Notes: a model not told the origin generated them from the letters alone. A stretch of 64,000 bases of DNA from Sepiola atlantica (GCA_963556195.1 OY744537.1:17472774-17536773), one strand, 5' to 3'; shown: positions 45,857-56,980, numbered from the stretch's first letter. Translations and numbers: made by a program.

Positions 45857-47040
45857 TTTTTTTCTCTCTTTTTAAAAGAATTTTCTTATCTTTCTGTTTT
45901 TGCTGGGGATTGGGACATCCTACCGGATGCCAGACATTCACCGGCTATTTCAGACACTCTAGTCTAGAGATCTTTTTAAGATTCTAACCGTCCCTGTAAG
46001 TGCAATTGTTTGCATTTCTCTTGCACTCGGTTCACCGGGTATACTTGCCAGATAGCTTTTGAAATTCTTTTTCATTAGTCCTGTTGTTCCTATAATTACT
46101 GGGATGATGGAGATTTTCCTAAGATTCCAGTTTCTTTTCATGTCGTACATAAGACCTTGGTATTTCGTAATCTTTTCCCTTTCAGCTCTGTTTAATCCTG
46201 CATCATTAAGGACACTGACTTCAGCTAGGGTTACTACTTTCTCACTTTTGTCCTATATCACGATGTCAGGTTTAACAGCTTTGTTTTCTAGATATGTAGC
46301 TGTAGGAATTGCATAGTCATAGTGGATGGTGTATAAATTATTTCCAACTGTTCTTTCTGGTATATACTCCCAGCTACACTGGATATTCAACTTTTTACAT
46401 ATAGTCCAGTGAAGATATTTACACACTCCGTTGTGCCGCATTGTATAATAGCCATCCCCCAGGAGAACCTTACAACTAGATGTCAGGTGGCTCACACTCT
46501 CCACTTCTGTGTGGCAGAACCTGCACTTGTTATTGTTGCTGAGACCACTCATCTTTTTAAAGGCATTGGTCATCAAACCTTGATCTTGAGTAGCCATTAT
46601 CATTCTCACCAGATCATAGTGGAGAGATCCTCTTTTCAGCCAGTCTACAGAGCCTTCCTTATCTATATATTCCTGGGATAATTAACCTAGGAAATACTTA
46701 GCCCGTTGTTGGTTGGCCCATTCTTCCAGTTTTCTAGAATGGAAGGTCTTGGTGTATTTCTGGAGGCTCTTGCGGGCTATTTCCGTGACAGGATTGTTGT
46801 CTGTTTCTGCCTCATTTGTAAGACAGTCCTGTCCAAAATGCTTAGCCAGTTTTGTGATAGAGGTTGTTCTGCTTGCTCTGGTTTCTTGATGTTGGCATAC
46901 CATCATAAGGTTTGTGTTCTGGGAGCTCATCAGGTATTTGCCGGTGCTCACAATACTGGCTCGATGTTGATGGTCAATTTCTGAGAGACCAATTCCCCTG
47001 CTCCTCTTGGTAGACACTGGTTCCTGTACACTACTCTGTA
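45857..47040 (-). pseudogene. R2/R4-type LINE, second family, inserted in Gypsy element 3
   Basis: Minus strand: SVQEPVSTKRSRGIGLSEID, SIVSTGKYLMSSQNTNLMMV, WLKRGSLHYDLVRMIMATQD, then the zinc finger CRFCHTEVESVSHLTSSC (CX2CX8HX4C, about 46,460-46,513), HNGVCKYLHWTICKKL, and VKPDIVI followed after a stop by DKSEKVVTLAEVSV (PD..E, endonuclease). The C-terminal block ISIIPVIIGTTGLMKKNF closes the ORF. Only about two internal stops interrupt it, so it is younger than its host element. The 3' junction is at 45,857, after an A-rich stretch. Confidence 0.85.
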
Positions 47041-47130
47041 TGCATGTATGTTCATTTATAATTATACATTTTCTCAACCAAGCTGCATCATCCACCACCA
47101 AATCACCAATTTCTAGGACTACCACCATAG
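47041..47130 (-). pseudogene. Ty3/Gypsy element 3: RNase H start, cut by the LINE
   Basis: Minus strand VVVLEIGDLVVDDAAWLRK matches the N-terminal RNase H strand of the Gypsy group. The frame then runs into LINE sequence. RNase H resumes only at 45,856 on the other side of the LINE. Confidence 0.65.
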
Positions 47131-47199
47131 TAATGCTGCTAGCATCACATCAGACCACACCATTCCTGTTTCCGAGTTAGGAATTTGCCAACTTCAGTC

Positions 47200-47600
47200 T
47201 ACGAGGTCCTCTCTCTTCACCTCTGTTAAGATCTCCTGTATCATCGCATTAGTTTCATCATTGACTTTACATTTCTAGTCGATCCCACTTGCTCTTCTTT
47301 TTACGTAACTGCACGCTGGTCTCAGCTATCTCACAACGAGATCATGCCCCATCATCTTACCACAAACCGAGAACAAGTCCCGCCTATTCATATTCATTGT
47401 CCCTTCCAAATTCCAACTCTCCTGCTTTTCTTCTCTTCAACTTAAGGCCCAGCACTGTTCTTCTTTCGATCTTTAAAAAATTTGAGCTAACAACAAAACT
47501 ACTAGAACCTTGCACGCTGGTTTGAGCCATCTCACAATGAGATAATGCCCCATCAGCTTGCCACACACCGAGAACAATTCCATAACCCTGGAAAGTCTAG
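47200..47600 (-). pseudogene. Ty3/Gypsy element 3: RT-RNase H connection, partly duplicated
   Basis: The block VCGKLMGHYLIVRWLKPAC (about 47,515-47,575) is followed about 225 bp later by a second version, VCGKMMGHDLVVR.LRPACSY (about 47,285-47,360). In intact members of this group such a block appears once between RT and RNase H. An internal tandem duplication is the simplest reading. Confidence 0.65.
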
Positions 47601-47670
47601 TACTTACGTAACTTTTTCTTTTGTAGCCTGGCTCAGAGCCATTAAAGGTAACGTTCTTTTCATTTCACCC

Positions 47671-47735
47671 ATCCACAGTAAGGGAATCATCCACAGTAAG
47701 GGAATCATCCACAGTAAGGGAATCATCCACAATCC
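47671..47735. repeat. 18-bp tandem repeat, 3.5 copies
   Basis: ATCCACAGTAAGGGAATC repeats three times plus a partial unit, inside the Gypsy 3 pol region. Confidence 0.95.
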
Positions 47736-47839
47736 ATCTTTTCTTCTCCTCAAACTCTACTATTTTTTATTCCTGTCAAAAGTTCTCATAATAGTCCACC
47801 TTGCTTTATTTAATTCTGGGGGCTCTAATATCCAATTTT

Positions 47840-48370
47840 CACACCACTATCGATCGCTTTCCATCAAAAGTCCCTATCTTCGATTATCGCATATTTTGCT
47901 GCAGCATAGGTTAGCTCTCCCAACGTTACCCTGCCATTTTTAACAGTCATCACACTTCCAAACTTATTAATTACTTCCATTCTGATAATAATATTGATCC
48001 CGTCGATAATGCGGTTAGTGGTGATTGCTTCTGTCTTTAGCTTCACTCCATAGACTTGTATCTTAAGTGACAAGGTTCCTTTACATTTGACCTCTCTCCC
48101 ATCAACCGCTTTCACAGTGCCACTCCCACCCTATCCACTTGCAAGTAGAGTAGTTGTGCATCAAACATCAACAAGAACCACTGCTATCAAACGATTTACA
48201 GAAACTTCTATTATTGGTAGAGTTAGGTACTGCACCTTTGTTCTGTTGAAGAGATAGCTACTGCTGCAGAAGCTCCCTTATTTTCGTTCCCCTGAGCCTG
48301 AGGGCAATACCTCACAATATGTTTTCATCTTTTGCAATAATAGCACTTTACATTAGAATTTGGGGATTTC
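47840..48370 (-). pseudogene. Ty3/Gypsy element 3: CCHC knuckle and protease remnant
   Basis: Minus strand NVKCYYCKR.KHIVRYCPQA is a CX2CX4HX4C zinc knuckle (one codon now a stop), the nucleic-acid-binding motif at the gag end. It is followed by a retropepsin: LIAVVLVDV.CTTTLLASG (active site disrupted, the Asp remains), VKAVDGREVKCKGTLSLKIQ and RIIDGINIIIRMEVINKFGS. Order and strand fit elements 1 and 2. Confidence 0.83.
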
Positions 48371-48760
48371 TTACAGTCTATAATTAGTTACTATTCTTAC
48401 AGTCTATAATTAGTTACTATTCTTACAGTCTATAATTAGTTACTATTCTTACAGTCTATAATTAGTTACTATTCTTACAGTCTATAATTAGTTACTATTC
48501 TTACAGTCTATAATTAGTTACTATTCTTACAGTCTATAATTAGTTACTATTCTTACAGTCTATAATTAGTTACTATTCTTACAGTCTATAATTAGTTACT
48601 ATTCTTACAGTCTATAATTAGTTACTATTCTTACAGTCTATAATTAGTTACTATTCTTACAGTCTATAATTAGTTACTATTCTTACAGTCTATAATTAGT
48701 TACTATTCTTACAGTCTATAATTAGTTACTATTCTTACAGTCTATAATTAGTTACTATTC
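48370..48760. repeat. 26-bp satellite, 15 virtually identical copies
   Basis: CTTACAGTCTATAATTAGTT followed by ACTATT recurs every 26 bp for ~390 bp with no substitutions that I can see. It begins at the 3' boundary (plus) of the Gypsy 3 zinc-knuckle sequence. Confidence 0.98.
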
Positions 48761-48856
48761 CCACAGCGGCAATATGATGAGGTCTGGTTATGCCCTGGAG
48801 ATGCCCGGAATCAACCCCTTAATCATATGCACCAAAGATTCAAGTATAAGTCCTAG

Positions 48857-49371
48857 TGTTAAATAGTAAATGGAACGTTCGCTAATACATATCTGATTTG
48901 AATTCGTAGAGCAACGTTAGCACATAGACATGAAATTGAGTTCAGAGAGTCAACTTGTGCACTCAGATGTCACCTCGACCTGCTGTGCGCCGGAAACGGA
49001 TGTGACGTCACATTACGTAAATACAGAGGTGGAAGAGAAGTAAGCAGTTCAATCGGAAGCTTAGAGGCGTGAACACATGGATTTAGAAATATCCTGATAA
49101 GAGATGATTAACCAAGTAATGATCGACCTCTCTCTGTCTCCCTCTGCCTCACTGGTCAGTGAGTGAGAACAAACAATCCCTGCGAATAAACCTCTTCTTG
49201 CTTTCCACTGTTTGTCTCGACTTGGTCCTTTTTCGGGGTATGAACTAACTTGTTTGCAGGTGGTGTCTCCTCAGTCTGGCAGGATCGCATCAAAAAGACG
49301 CATGCAGGAACGAGCATCTAACAAGGTATGTTTATGAACTTCCATGTGTGACACAAGGTTGAAATGTAACA
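48857..49371 (+). mobile_element. 5' LTR of a non-autonomous LTR retrotransposon
   Basis: Starts TGTTAAATAG and ends AAATGTAACA, giving short TGTTA..TAACA ends. Shares most of its ~515 bp with 50,815-51,332 (for example GAGTCAACTTGTGCACTCAG and CACCTCGACCTGCT). It contains GAATAAACCTCTTC, a polyadenylation signal in the expected R-region position. Confidence 0.9.
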
Positions 49372-49381
49372 GTTTCAATTT

Positions 49382-49400
49382 TTGGCGCTTTGACCAGGAC
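49382..49400 (+). other. Primer binding site of the LTR element
   Basis: TTGGCGCTTTGACCAGGAC begins about 10 nt after the LTR. A TGGCGC start complementary to a tRNA 3' end is usual for Gypsy-type primer sites; the exact tRNA is not assigned. Confidence 0.6.
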
Positions 49401-50289
49401 TTCACAACAAGAGAAGAAGAAAAAAAAAGAAAAGAAAAGGGTTACACACACAACGAAATATGGGGTAATAATTAAAGAAATAAAATAAAATTATAATACA
49501 GAAGAGGCCTTCGAAAATAGACAAAGGCGACTGTTTAAAGGAAGGAAACAAGGAAGAAAAGGGGATAGGGAGAAAAGAATAAATGAAAATATAACATCCC
49601 AATGACGACGGCCCGGGAAGAGGGGGGGGGCGACAAAAAAGAAAATGGAGACAGGGTTGACAACGCGGCACATAGGAGAAAAAAAAAAGGAATTGTGTGA
49701 GTAGACATTTTATTTTTGGAACATACACAGAAAATACAAAAAGGAGAGGAAAAAGAAAAAAAAAGAACGAAAGAAAAGGTGTAAATCAGACATTTTACTT
49801 TTAGAACACACACATAGTAAAAATAGAAAACATTTAAAATGAAAAAAAGAGAAGAAAAAATGTGATTATTACACACACACATACACACACAGATGACGAT
49901 TGTTTATGATGTTTTTCTTTTTGTGTGCTTCCTTTTTGTTTTGATTTAACACAGACATTTCATTTTTCGAACACTCACACACACAAGAGTTGACAGCATA
50001 AAAATGAATGTGATTATGATATGCACATAAGCATAGAGAAATTAACTTTTAAAAAGAACGAAAAGGGAAGGAAGAGAAAGAGACAGGTGGAGCAGAGAGA
50101 GGATAACTCTTTGTGCTGTTTTGATTTTTTGTTTGTTTTGTTTTGATTTCACGCGAGCTTTGTAAAGATTTTGTATATTTCCAATGGGACACGAATTGCG
50201 GGGACAATTACGTGCGTTCCCGTGAGAGCAAAGGGCGCCCCAGCCAAGATATGATGCAGGGATGGCTAAATGAAAGCCAATGTAGATCG
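49401..50289 (+). other. Internal non-coding DNA of the LTR element
   Basis: Purine- and AC-rich sequence with imperfect repeats (CATTTTATTTTTGGAACA near 49,708; CATTTTACTTTTAGAACAC near 49,790). No gag or pol similarity. Confidence 0.7.
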
Positions 50290-50653
50290 TAAGTGATGTT
50301 ACCTTATACTGGTGGGAAAATACGAACCATTTTTGAAACGAGCTTACCTGTACAGGGGTCACAACTCTTCAATGCCATGCCTAGGTGTATTCGGGATATA
50401 AAAAATGCTGCTGTGGAACAATTTAAGCGCTCTCTTGATGCCTACCTCGCTAATATCCCGGACCAACCCCAAATTGTCGGATACACGGCGTGCAGGCAAG
50501 CCGACACCAATTCTATCGTGCACATGCAAGCACATGCTGGTGCGGTTCCTTTGTCTCACAGGATCCTCACATCAGCCAGGGCGAGTTGAACAACCAGCAA
50601 GCCTGAACACGCCTGTTCGAAGCACCAGACAAAAAAAAAAAAAAAAAAAAAAA
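50290..50653 (+). pseudogene. LINE ORF2 C-terminus with poly(A), inserted in the LTR element
   Basis: Plus strand: FETSLPVQGSQLFNAMPRCI, DIKNAAVEQFKRSLDAYLAN and IPDQPQIVGYTACRQADTNS, the usual C-terminal end of a marine-invertebrate LINE ('GA.LFN.LP..IR......F...LD.FL..VPD.P...GY.A.R.ADSNS'). A run of about 24 A at 50,630-50,653 is the expected tail. The frame is open to its stop, so the insertion is fairly recent. Confidence 0.82.
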
Positions 50654-50800
50654 TACTCCTGAGGGTGTGCCAGGTGAGAGGTCGTGGAGCTTCTCCGATC
50701 TGTAGATCGAACAATAGTTTGGGAAAGGAAAAACGACAGTTGACTCTAGTTGGTCATTTGGGTTTGCAGAGCTAGAAAATATCCGGAGATAATTTCAGAT

Positions 50801-50814
50801 AAGAAAGAGAGGAA
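50801..50814 (+). other. Polypurine tract before the 3' LTR
   Basis: AAGAAAGAGAGGAA lies directly before TGTTAATAG, the 3' LTR start. It primes plus-strand DNA synthesis in LTR elements. Confidence 0.75.
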
Positions 50815-51332
50815 TGTTAATAGTAAATGGTTCCTGTACTAGTAGATACTGATGATTTAAATTCGAAGGGCAACGTTAGCACGTAGACAGGAAATTCAGT
50901 TCAGAGAGTCAACTTGTGCACTCAGATGTCACCTCGACCTGCTATGTGCTGGAAACGGATGTGACATCACATGGCACAAAGAGAGAGTGAGGAGAGAAGC
51001 GAGGAGTTTGATTTGAAGCTTCTAGGTGCGAACTCATGCTTTTACAAATGTCCTGATAAGAAAAGGTTAACCAGTAGTTATCGATCTCTCTCTGTCTCCC
51101 TCCACTCGCCCCACTAGTCATTGATTAGAACAAACAGTCCAAGGGCGAATAAACCTCTTCCTGTCTTCAGCCGTTTGTCTCGACTTGGTCCTTTTTCGGA
51201 GTATGAACTAACTAGTTTGCAGGTAGTACTTACTCAGTCTGGCAAGATCGCATCAAAAGGACGCATGCAAGAACGAGCGGCTAACAAGGTATGTTTATGA
51301 ACTTCCATGTATGACACAAGGTTGAAACGTAC
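50815..51332 (+). mobile_element. 3' LTR of the non-autonomous LTR retrotransposon
   Basis: Same sequence as 48,857-49,371 with substitutions spread throughout, so the insertion is not very recent. No clear target-site duplication was found at the outer ends. Confidence 0.9.
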
Positions 51333-51830
51333 TGAGAAATATTATTCGAAAGGGAGATAGTTTGGATATGATTGGATGCCCACTCCTCTAAATTCGGATG
51401 CTTGGGGCCACTGCTCCATTGCCTCTTTTCTATACGCTACTGTATCCCCAACATGTAAAGCATTGAACGCTCAGTAATATCAGTTGGCAATCATTTTCCT
51501 TAATCCCCTACACTTTATGCAACTGTTGCCAGTGTCATGGATTTTGAAAGTCTTTTACTTGCTAACTGTTTTGCAGTCGGTATTATTTCGCTGAGATCCA
51601 TCGTTTTAATACAGTGGCAAAAATATGCTACGAAAGCTAGTTTTGCCGTTTGATCTACCCCCATCCCTGCCTAAATATCGTGCCAGCCCTGATATTATTG
51701 GCGTTGAAGTTCACTCATTCTCCAGTCTATTTTTCTCTTTTGAGCTTTTCATATGCTTCAAAGGTTCTTCGGTGAACGCTTTCTTCAACCTGGTCTCGAT
51801 CTTATCTTCATCCAACTGGTTCTTGCTAGG
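51333..51830. other. Unassigned DNA
   Basis: No recognised gene or element between the LTR and the U2-SINE. Confidence 0.5.
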
Positions 51831-52166
51831 CCTTTTGGCTAAGATCAAAGTGTAGTATCTGTTCCGATGGATACTGCACTCCATAGACTGGTATTGTCTT
51901 GGCCTTCGAGCATTGATTTACGCCGGTCTATGGGTCTGTCCTGTGCAGTTCTAGGAGGTCCACCCTCCCAGGCTTTGCCTCCCCTCTTTGGGGAGGAGTA
52001 AGTTTATTGCTTACTGCCTGAGGCGCCCCTACCGGGGAATGCCGACGGGGCTGCCCAGGCAATTTTTAAACCCCACTTTCCTGACCCGACCTTGGGTCAC
52101 ATCTTACTTGTGGGAGTAAGATAAAAACTGGTCTTGTGCCTAACTCCTGGAGAGGAGTAAATCAAT
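51831..52166 (+). mobile_element. U2-SINE copy 8, nearly complete
   Basis: Reads TTCTTGCTAGGCCTTTTGGC, TAAGATCAAAGTGTAGTATC, the hairpin module (CTCCATAGACTGG .. CGCCGGTCTATGGGT), the core and the 3' end CTCCTGGAGAGGAGTAAATC. The optional CCAGAGTGCTC module is absent. It has the same layout as copies 2 and 9. Confidence 0.95.
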
Positions 52167-52344
52167 ACTCATTACAAAAAACAAAAGTGGAAAAAACTAG
52201 CAAGGTCAGGCATATTTTGAAGTTTGACGACTAATTTTACTTTCTTTATCCACACAATTATATCACCCTCTCCTTTAAAGGGTTGTATCACATCTCCATC
52301 AGTCTCATTCTTATAGATTCTATGATGCCGAAATAGCTTGTTGT

Positions 52345-52454
52345 TCGAAATAAACAAAATATTGTAAGATATATTTCGTGTATTGTCTACCCGTCTTCTT
52401 ACTCTATCGCAACTGTCTTTCCTTCTTCTTCTTCTTCTTCTTCTTCTTCTTCTT

Positions 52455-52525
<71 letters not shown>

Positions 52526-52640
52526 TGATTTCCAATCTCTTCGCTGAAAGTAAAGAAACGATCTCATCGCTCGTGTCTTTTTTAAGGGTTTATACTCCCT
52601 CTCTCTCCTTCCCATAATTCGTCATCTCTTCAACCCACAT
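52345..52640 (+). repeat. Dispersed repeat with (CTT)n(TTA)n, uninterrupted copy
   Basis: Matches the copy at 44,018-44,950 on both sides. (CTT)n spans about 52,423-52,483 and (TTA)n about 52,484-52,522. Confidence 0.78.
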
Positions 52641-52739
52641 CCGCATATATTAATAGATTCTTCTTCAACGAGATAAGGTAAGTTCGAGTCCATGTTCTTT
52701 CCATTCATTTTAACCACCATTTTGTTGCACGGTTTTTCG

Positions 52740-53090
52740 AAATAAAAAGTAAGAGAAAACAAAGAAAGAAAGAATGAATGAGGAAAGAACAGAGAAAACA
52801 AATAAGCAATCAAGCACGGAAGAAACATCTAAAGAAAGAAAAGGAAAGGAAAAGGGGGGAAAAAAGAAGGGACGAAAGAAAGAAAAGAAGAGGAACGACA
52901 GAGAAAATAAATATATGCTAATAAGGAAGCAAAGAAGAAAAAAAGGAAAGGGAAGAAGTAAAGTTGAGAAAAAAGAAGATAATACGAGAAAAGAAAAGAA
53001 AAGAAAAGAAAGAAAAGTGAAAGAACAGAAGAAAAAAAGAAAGGAAGAAATAAAATAAGAAAGGAGAAAAGAAAAGAAAGATAAAAATGC
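52740..53090. repeat. Long purine-rich tract
   Basis: About 350 bp almost only A and G on the plus strand (AAGAAAGAAA, AAGGAAAGGAAAAG). Long Lys/Glu frames across it are compositional artefacts. Confidence 0.9.
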
Positions 53091-53509
53091 AAGGAGGACA
53101 CTTTCAACAATGGATTTAACCTTTAACATCTGACAGTAAAAACTCTAAATGATGCACCATTCTTTCATCCAATTAAAGCATTTTTGATCCATGAGTTTAA
53201 AACGACCAACAGGCACGCACAGATAAAGTTTTTTTCTTCTGTTTTACGGCACATCGACCCATTTGTGGGTTAACACAGGTAGGAGCTGGTGCTCGTGTGA
53301 TTGCCATCAGACAACTTAAATACTTTTTTTTTTAAGTACGTAAAAGTATTAATTGAGTCAAATCAAGTATGGAAAAAACGCTTATATTTTACATTTTTGT
53401 TTTCTCTGATGAGTCCATGGAAATAACTGTTAGTTCCGTGAACTAACATGTTTTTGTTTCCAACGGACGAAACAGCTGTCAAATTATTAAAAAAATATTT
53501 TACTTATAA

Positions 53510-54107
53510 TCTTGGGATTAATTTAAAGTTAGGTATGCGTATATATTTGTATGTACAGGATTCACTCCTAAACTAATTCGTTGATCATTATGAGTTTTGA
53601 CCACAGCTGCTATTCGTAAGGGGTATTAATGTGATCTATATTTAGTTTAATTTAATTTTATGCAAAGGGGATAAAAAAGAGTTGAAGACCTTCGTGAAAA
53701 TTCCGATAGCTCTGATTTTTGTGAAATTTTAACAATAAGTATTAGACATCAATTAATAAATATTCCTCAGATTTCAGTTTCTTTGGGGTATTTTAAAGGG
53801 ACTCTTTGAAAATTAAAATATATCAGATTTCATTGGATTTGATCCATAATCATTAGGCACCAATGAAGCATGATTCCCTGAATTTCAATTTCTTACGCCC
53901 TCTTAAGCTTAAATCGTATATTTGAGACAAGTTCTAGAATCCAAATCATGTAATGGATTTTGATCAAAATTAGAATAAGGATTCTAGACATAAGGTTTAG
54001 TATCAGTATATCTTGAATTTAATCTTCATAAGGAAAAATAAAAGTGGTGCAAAACTGTTCTGTTCGGAGAATTTATTTTACCCGCCCCAGGACGGGTATT
54101 CTTCTTG
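53510..54107 (+). mobile_element. Short non-autonomous Helitron, copy 3 (complete)
   Basis: Starts TCTTGGGATTAATTTAAAGT after a host A and ends with the hairpin CCCGCCCCAGGACGGG, TATTCTT and CTTG before a T. About 598 bp, same body as 24,591-25,121, opposite orientation. CTTG instead of CTAG at the end. Confidence 0.8.
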
Positions 54108-54452
54108 TATATGTATATGTGTGCGCGCGTGTGTGCTTATTTGCGTAACAATATTGATGAAAATTAATAGAGTGTGCTACGAACAAGACTTCACTGTCGA
54201 CTTAGAGAAGATACATTAAAAATCCTGGTTTTTACTTCAGATAGAAAACAGAACCACTGGATGGTAGGAAAACACATAACTATCAGCGTCAGAGAGAGAG
54301 TAAAAGCTTAAAATAGCCACGCTTATGTTAAAATGGATATATCTTTTATCGTTAGGGAATAAGCATCTTATTGGGCCAATTTGAAACGTTTACCGGAAGC
54401 TCATGTTCGCCGCGAGTTCAGCTGGATAAGGAAAGGGAGAGGCGAAGAAGTT

Positions 54453-54483
<31 letters not shown>

Positions 54484-54689
54484 GGGGGGATATATAGCGA
54501 ACAGAAAGAGGCTACATTCATATCTTGTCTTTTTATTTAAAAAAGATTAACTGGCTTTGCAAGCTCACTTAAATTCAAACAATTTAACACAAGCTCAATG
54601 GCAGACTCAACGGGTGATATTTTTTTTTATATAGTATCTTTTATCGTTAGGGAATAAGTATCTTATTTCATTTACCTTTCCAGAAGGTT

Positions 54690-54900
54690 AGACACAAGGT
54701 CAGGTGGTAAGTTGAAAAGCCAGTGCACTAGGATTAGCGCACTCTGGCCTACTAAAAATGCCCGAGCAGCCCCGTCGGCATTCCCTGGTAGGGCCGCCTC
54801 AGGCGATTAGCGAGAAACTACCCCTTTCTCAAAGAGACGGTAAAGCCTGGGAGGATGGACCTCCTGAGACTGAACAGGACCATACCGCAGCCCGACAGCA
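54690..54900 (-). mobile_element. Core-sharing SINE with a non-U2 head, copy 1
   Basis: Minus strand: TCAGGAGGTCCATCCTCCCA, the core (CCAGGGAATGCCGACGGGGC), the GGCCAGAGTGCGCTAATCCT module and CTTGTGTCTAACCTTCTGGA at the 3' side. The 5' part (TGCTGTCGGGCTGCGGTATG) does not read as a clear U2 head. It is more diverged than the U2-SINEs. Confidence 0.8.
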
Positions 54901-55719
54901 ACAAAGTTACTATCGGACTAAAACATCTTATTGGGCCAATATGAAACGTTTATCGGACGCCAATGTTCACTACGAGTTCAGTGTTCTCGTTTTGACAAAT
55001 TTAGAGGTAAACCAGTGCAATCGTACTTATGTCAAACGAAAAATATTTTCATTAAGAAAGTCTCGCGAGAAAACGTTCGCTACTAAACAATGGACGTCGG
55101 CCCATTATTTCTTGAGACAATGAGAACCAAACAATGGATGTTAACCACAAAAGAACAACTGATCGGACTAACGGTAGGTTGGCCGGGTTCCATGAAAACT
55201 ATCTACAATTCATACCGTAGAAATATTTCGTTGTAGGAGACCAACACGAAACTATTTAGGGTTTTTTTTCAGTAGCTTTTTATGTACTCCCAAGAGTACG
55301 TTTTTTTTTTCTTTACGATGGAATGAAACACATTTTCAATTTCGACTATTAAACTAGCCATTCTCAAAGGGGCGTGTGACATTATTGGATTTCTGAGATT
55401 ATCATACCAGAAATGCAATAATCTGACCCCTGACCCCCCCCCCCCCAAAATGGCGGCACTAGCATCAGTTGATATTACAGTCACTATTCTCACCTTGGTT
55501 GTTATTTTACAACGTTTCGGCCGATGTAACCCCCGACCTTCTTCATGTGCATTTTTTCGATCTCGGGAATCTTTATGTCGAACTCGGAAACCTATACGGA
55601 ATTTCGAACTGAGTCCTTTATTTAATCCACGAAGGGTAGATTATTCTCGTCCCGTCAGTCATTACAGGGTAAAGGTGTTAAGTATTCTTTTTATAATTCT
55701 TAGTTCTTATCACTTGTAG

Positions 55720-55797
55720 TGAAGATCAAACCTTCAACCCCCAGGAGACCGTAACTTAGAATTAAGTGATGCTCAACGCTTTTATCCGTTGCGTCAC
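55720..55797 (-). mobile_element. tRNA-like SINE head
   Basis: Minus strand GACGCAACGGATAAAAGCGT and GGTTGAAGGTTTGATCTTCA sit at box A and box B spacing. No clear acceptor stem, so a SINE head or tRNA pseudogene is more likely than a tRNA gene. Confidence 0.4.
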
Positions 55798-56458
55798 AAT
55801 TCCATGTTGTTTATCTCTTATTTTTTGATGCTGTAGTATCCGAATGTGGGTTATGGCCCACGTGAGAGTCTTGTTAATGGCGGGAGATTCGAAGGAACAA
55901 AGGACAAATGGTTTTGCGATAATGAATCTCCCGGCCATAGGTAGTGTGATAGATACCTTTGTAACGGCACGTAATCTCACTGTTAGGATTCCACCATCGG
56001 ACCACGTGTAGATTAAATAAAACAGTTAAGACAAACAAAGAGAAAGGAAGAAAATATTATTATTAAAAACTTATACTAAAAACGAAAGCGAAGGAATGAG
56101 GAAGCTAAACAACATATAAGAATATGGCATTTTTATAAAGGGAATACAACGTAAAACATTTATACTAACAGAAACAACAACAATTTATTTACTTAAACAT
56201 AATTGTAAGCGTAAATATATGTATGCGAGATGAACGTTTTTTTGTGTTTTGAACGAGCGTGAGGAATGTCTTTTTTGTGTGACGATCTTAACGTGTATGT
56301 TTGGGGAAAAAGTTCGTTAAATTGAAAGATAGATTGTTGAATTGAAAAGGGTTACCTTTCTCTTCCTCCCCCCACCTTCTCGACCGAAGCCGTCGGTGGG
56401 GGGGAGGGGGTTGTCGGCGAGCGTTCTTTGTGTGCGTTCGTTCGTCTCAGAACGCTGA

Positions 56459-56463
<5 letters not shown>

Positions 56464-56512
<49 letters not shown>
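56464..56512. repeat. (GA)n microsatellite
   Basis: About 46 bp of GA repeats. Confidence 0.97.
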
Positions 56513-56516
<4 letters not shown>

Positions 56517-56980
56517 ACGGTGTTCTTTTATTGACCCCCAACTCACGCGTGGTCAAGTTGATCAGTCAGTATCCTATTGGTCGAAATCCCTTGGCCAACG
56601 TGATTCTGCGAGATTTCACGAGTTTCTCCACTTCAGCGACAAAAAGGGTCAAACAAAGAAAGAAAGAAAAGAGATTACCTAATCGTGGTGTTCACCACAG
56701 GTCCAATGCGATTAGTTTGCTTTTTGTTTGTTTGTTTGTTTGTTTGCTTTTCGTTTTTTTCATTATATTTTTAAACTGAACTTAAACATCTTGATAAACC
56801 AGAAAGTGTGGTTCAGACGACATTATCGAAATTATCGCTGACAATTTATTTAAGTCTGCAGACCCAGTCATTAGTATTCAAACAACAATTCATGCCGGGC
56901 GCAATGAAAGAATACCGAGCATTTATGAATAATTCTGATGTGTTAATCAAGCAACCATATATATATATGTATCGTATAAC

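Noticed and set aside
48857..51332. LTRs belonging to Gypsy element 3
   Set aside because: The LTR element runs on the plus strand (primer site and polypurine tract orientation), while Gypsy element 3 is on the minus strand and lies wholly outside it.
52740..53129. Lys/Glu-rich protein frame (94 codons) and its opposite-strand Phe/Leu/Ser-rich frames
   Set aside because: They come from a purine-only tract; no other coding signal.
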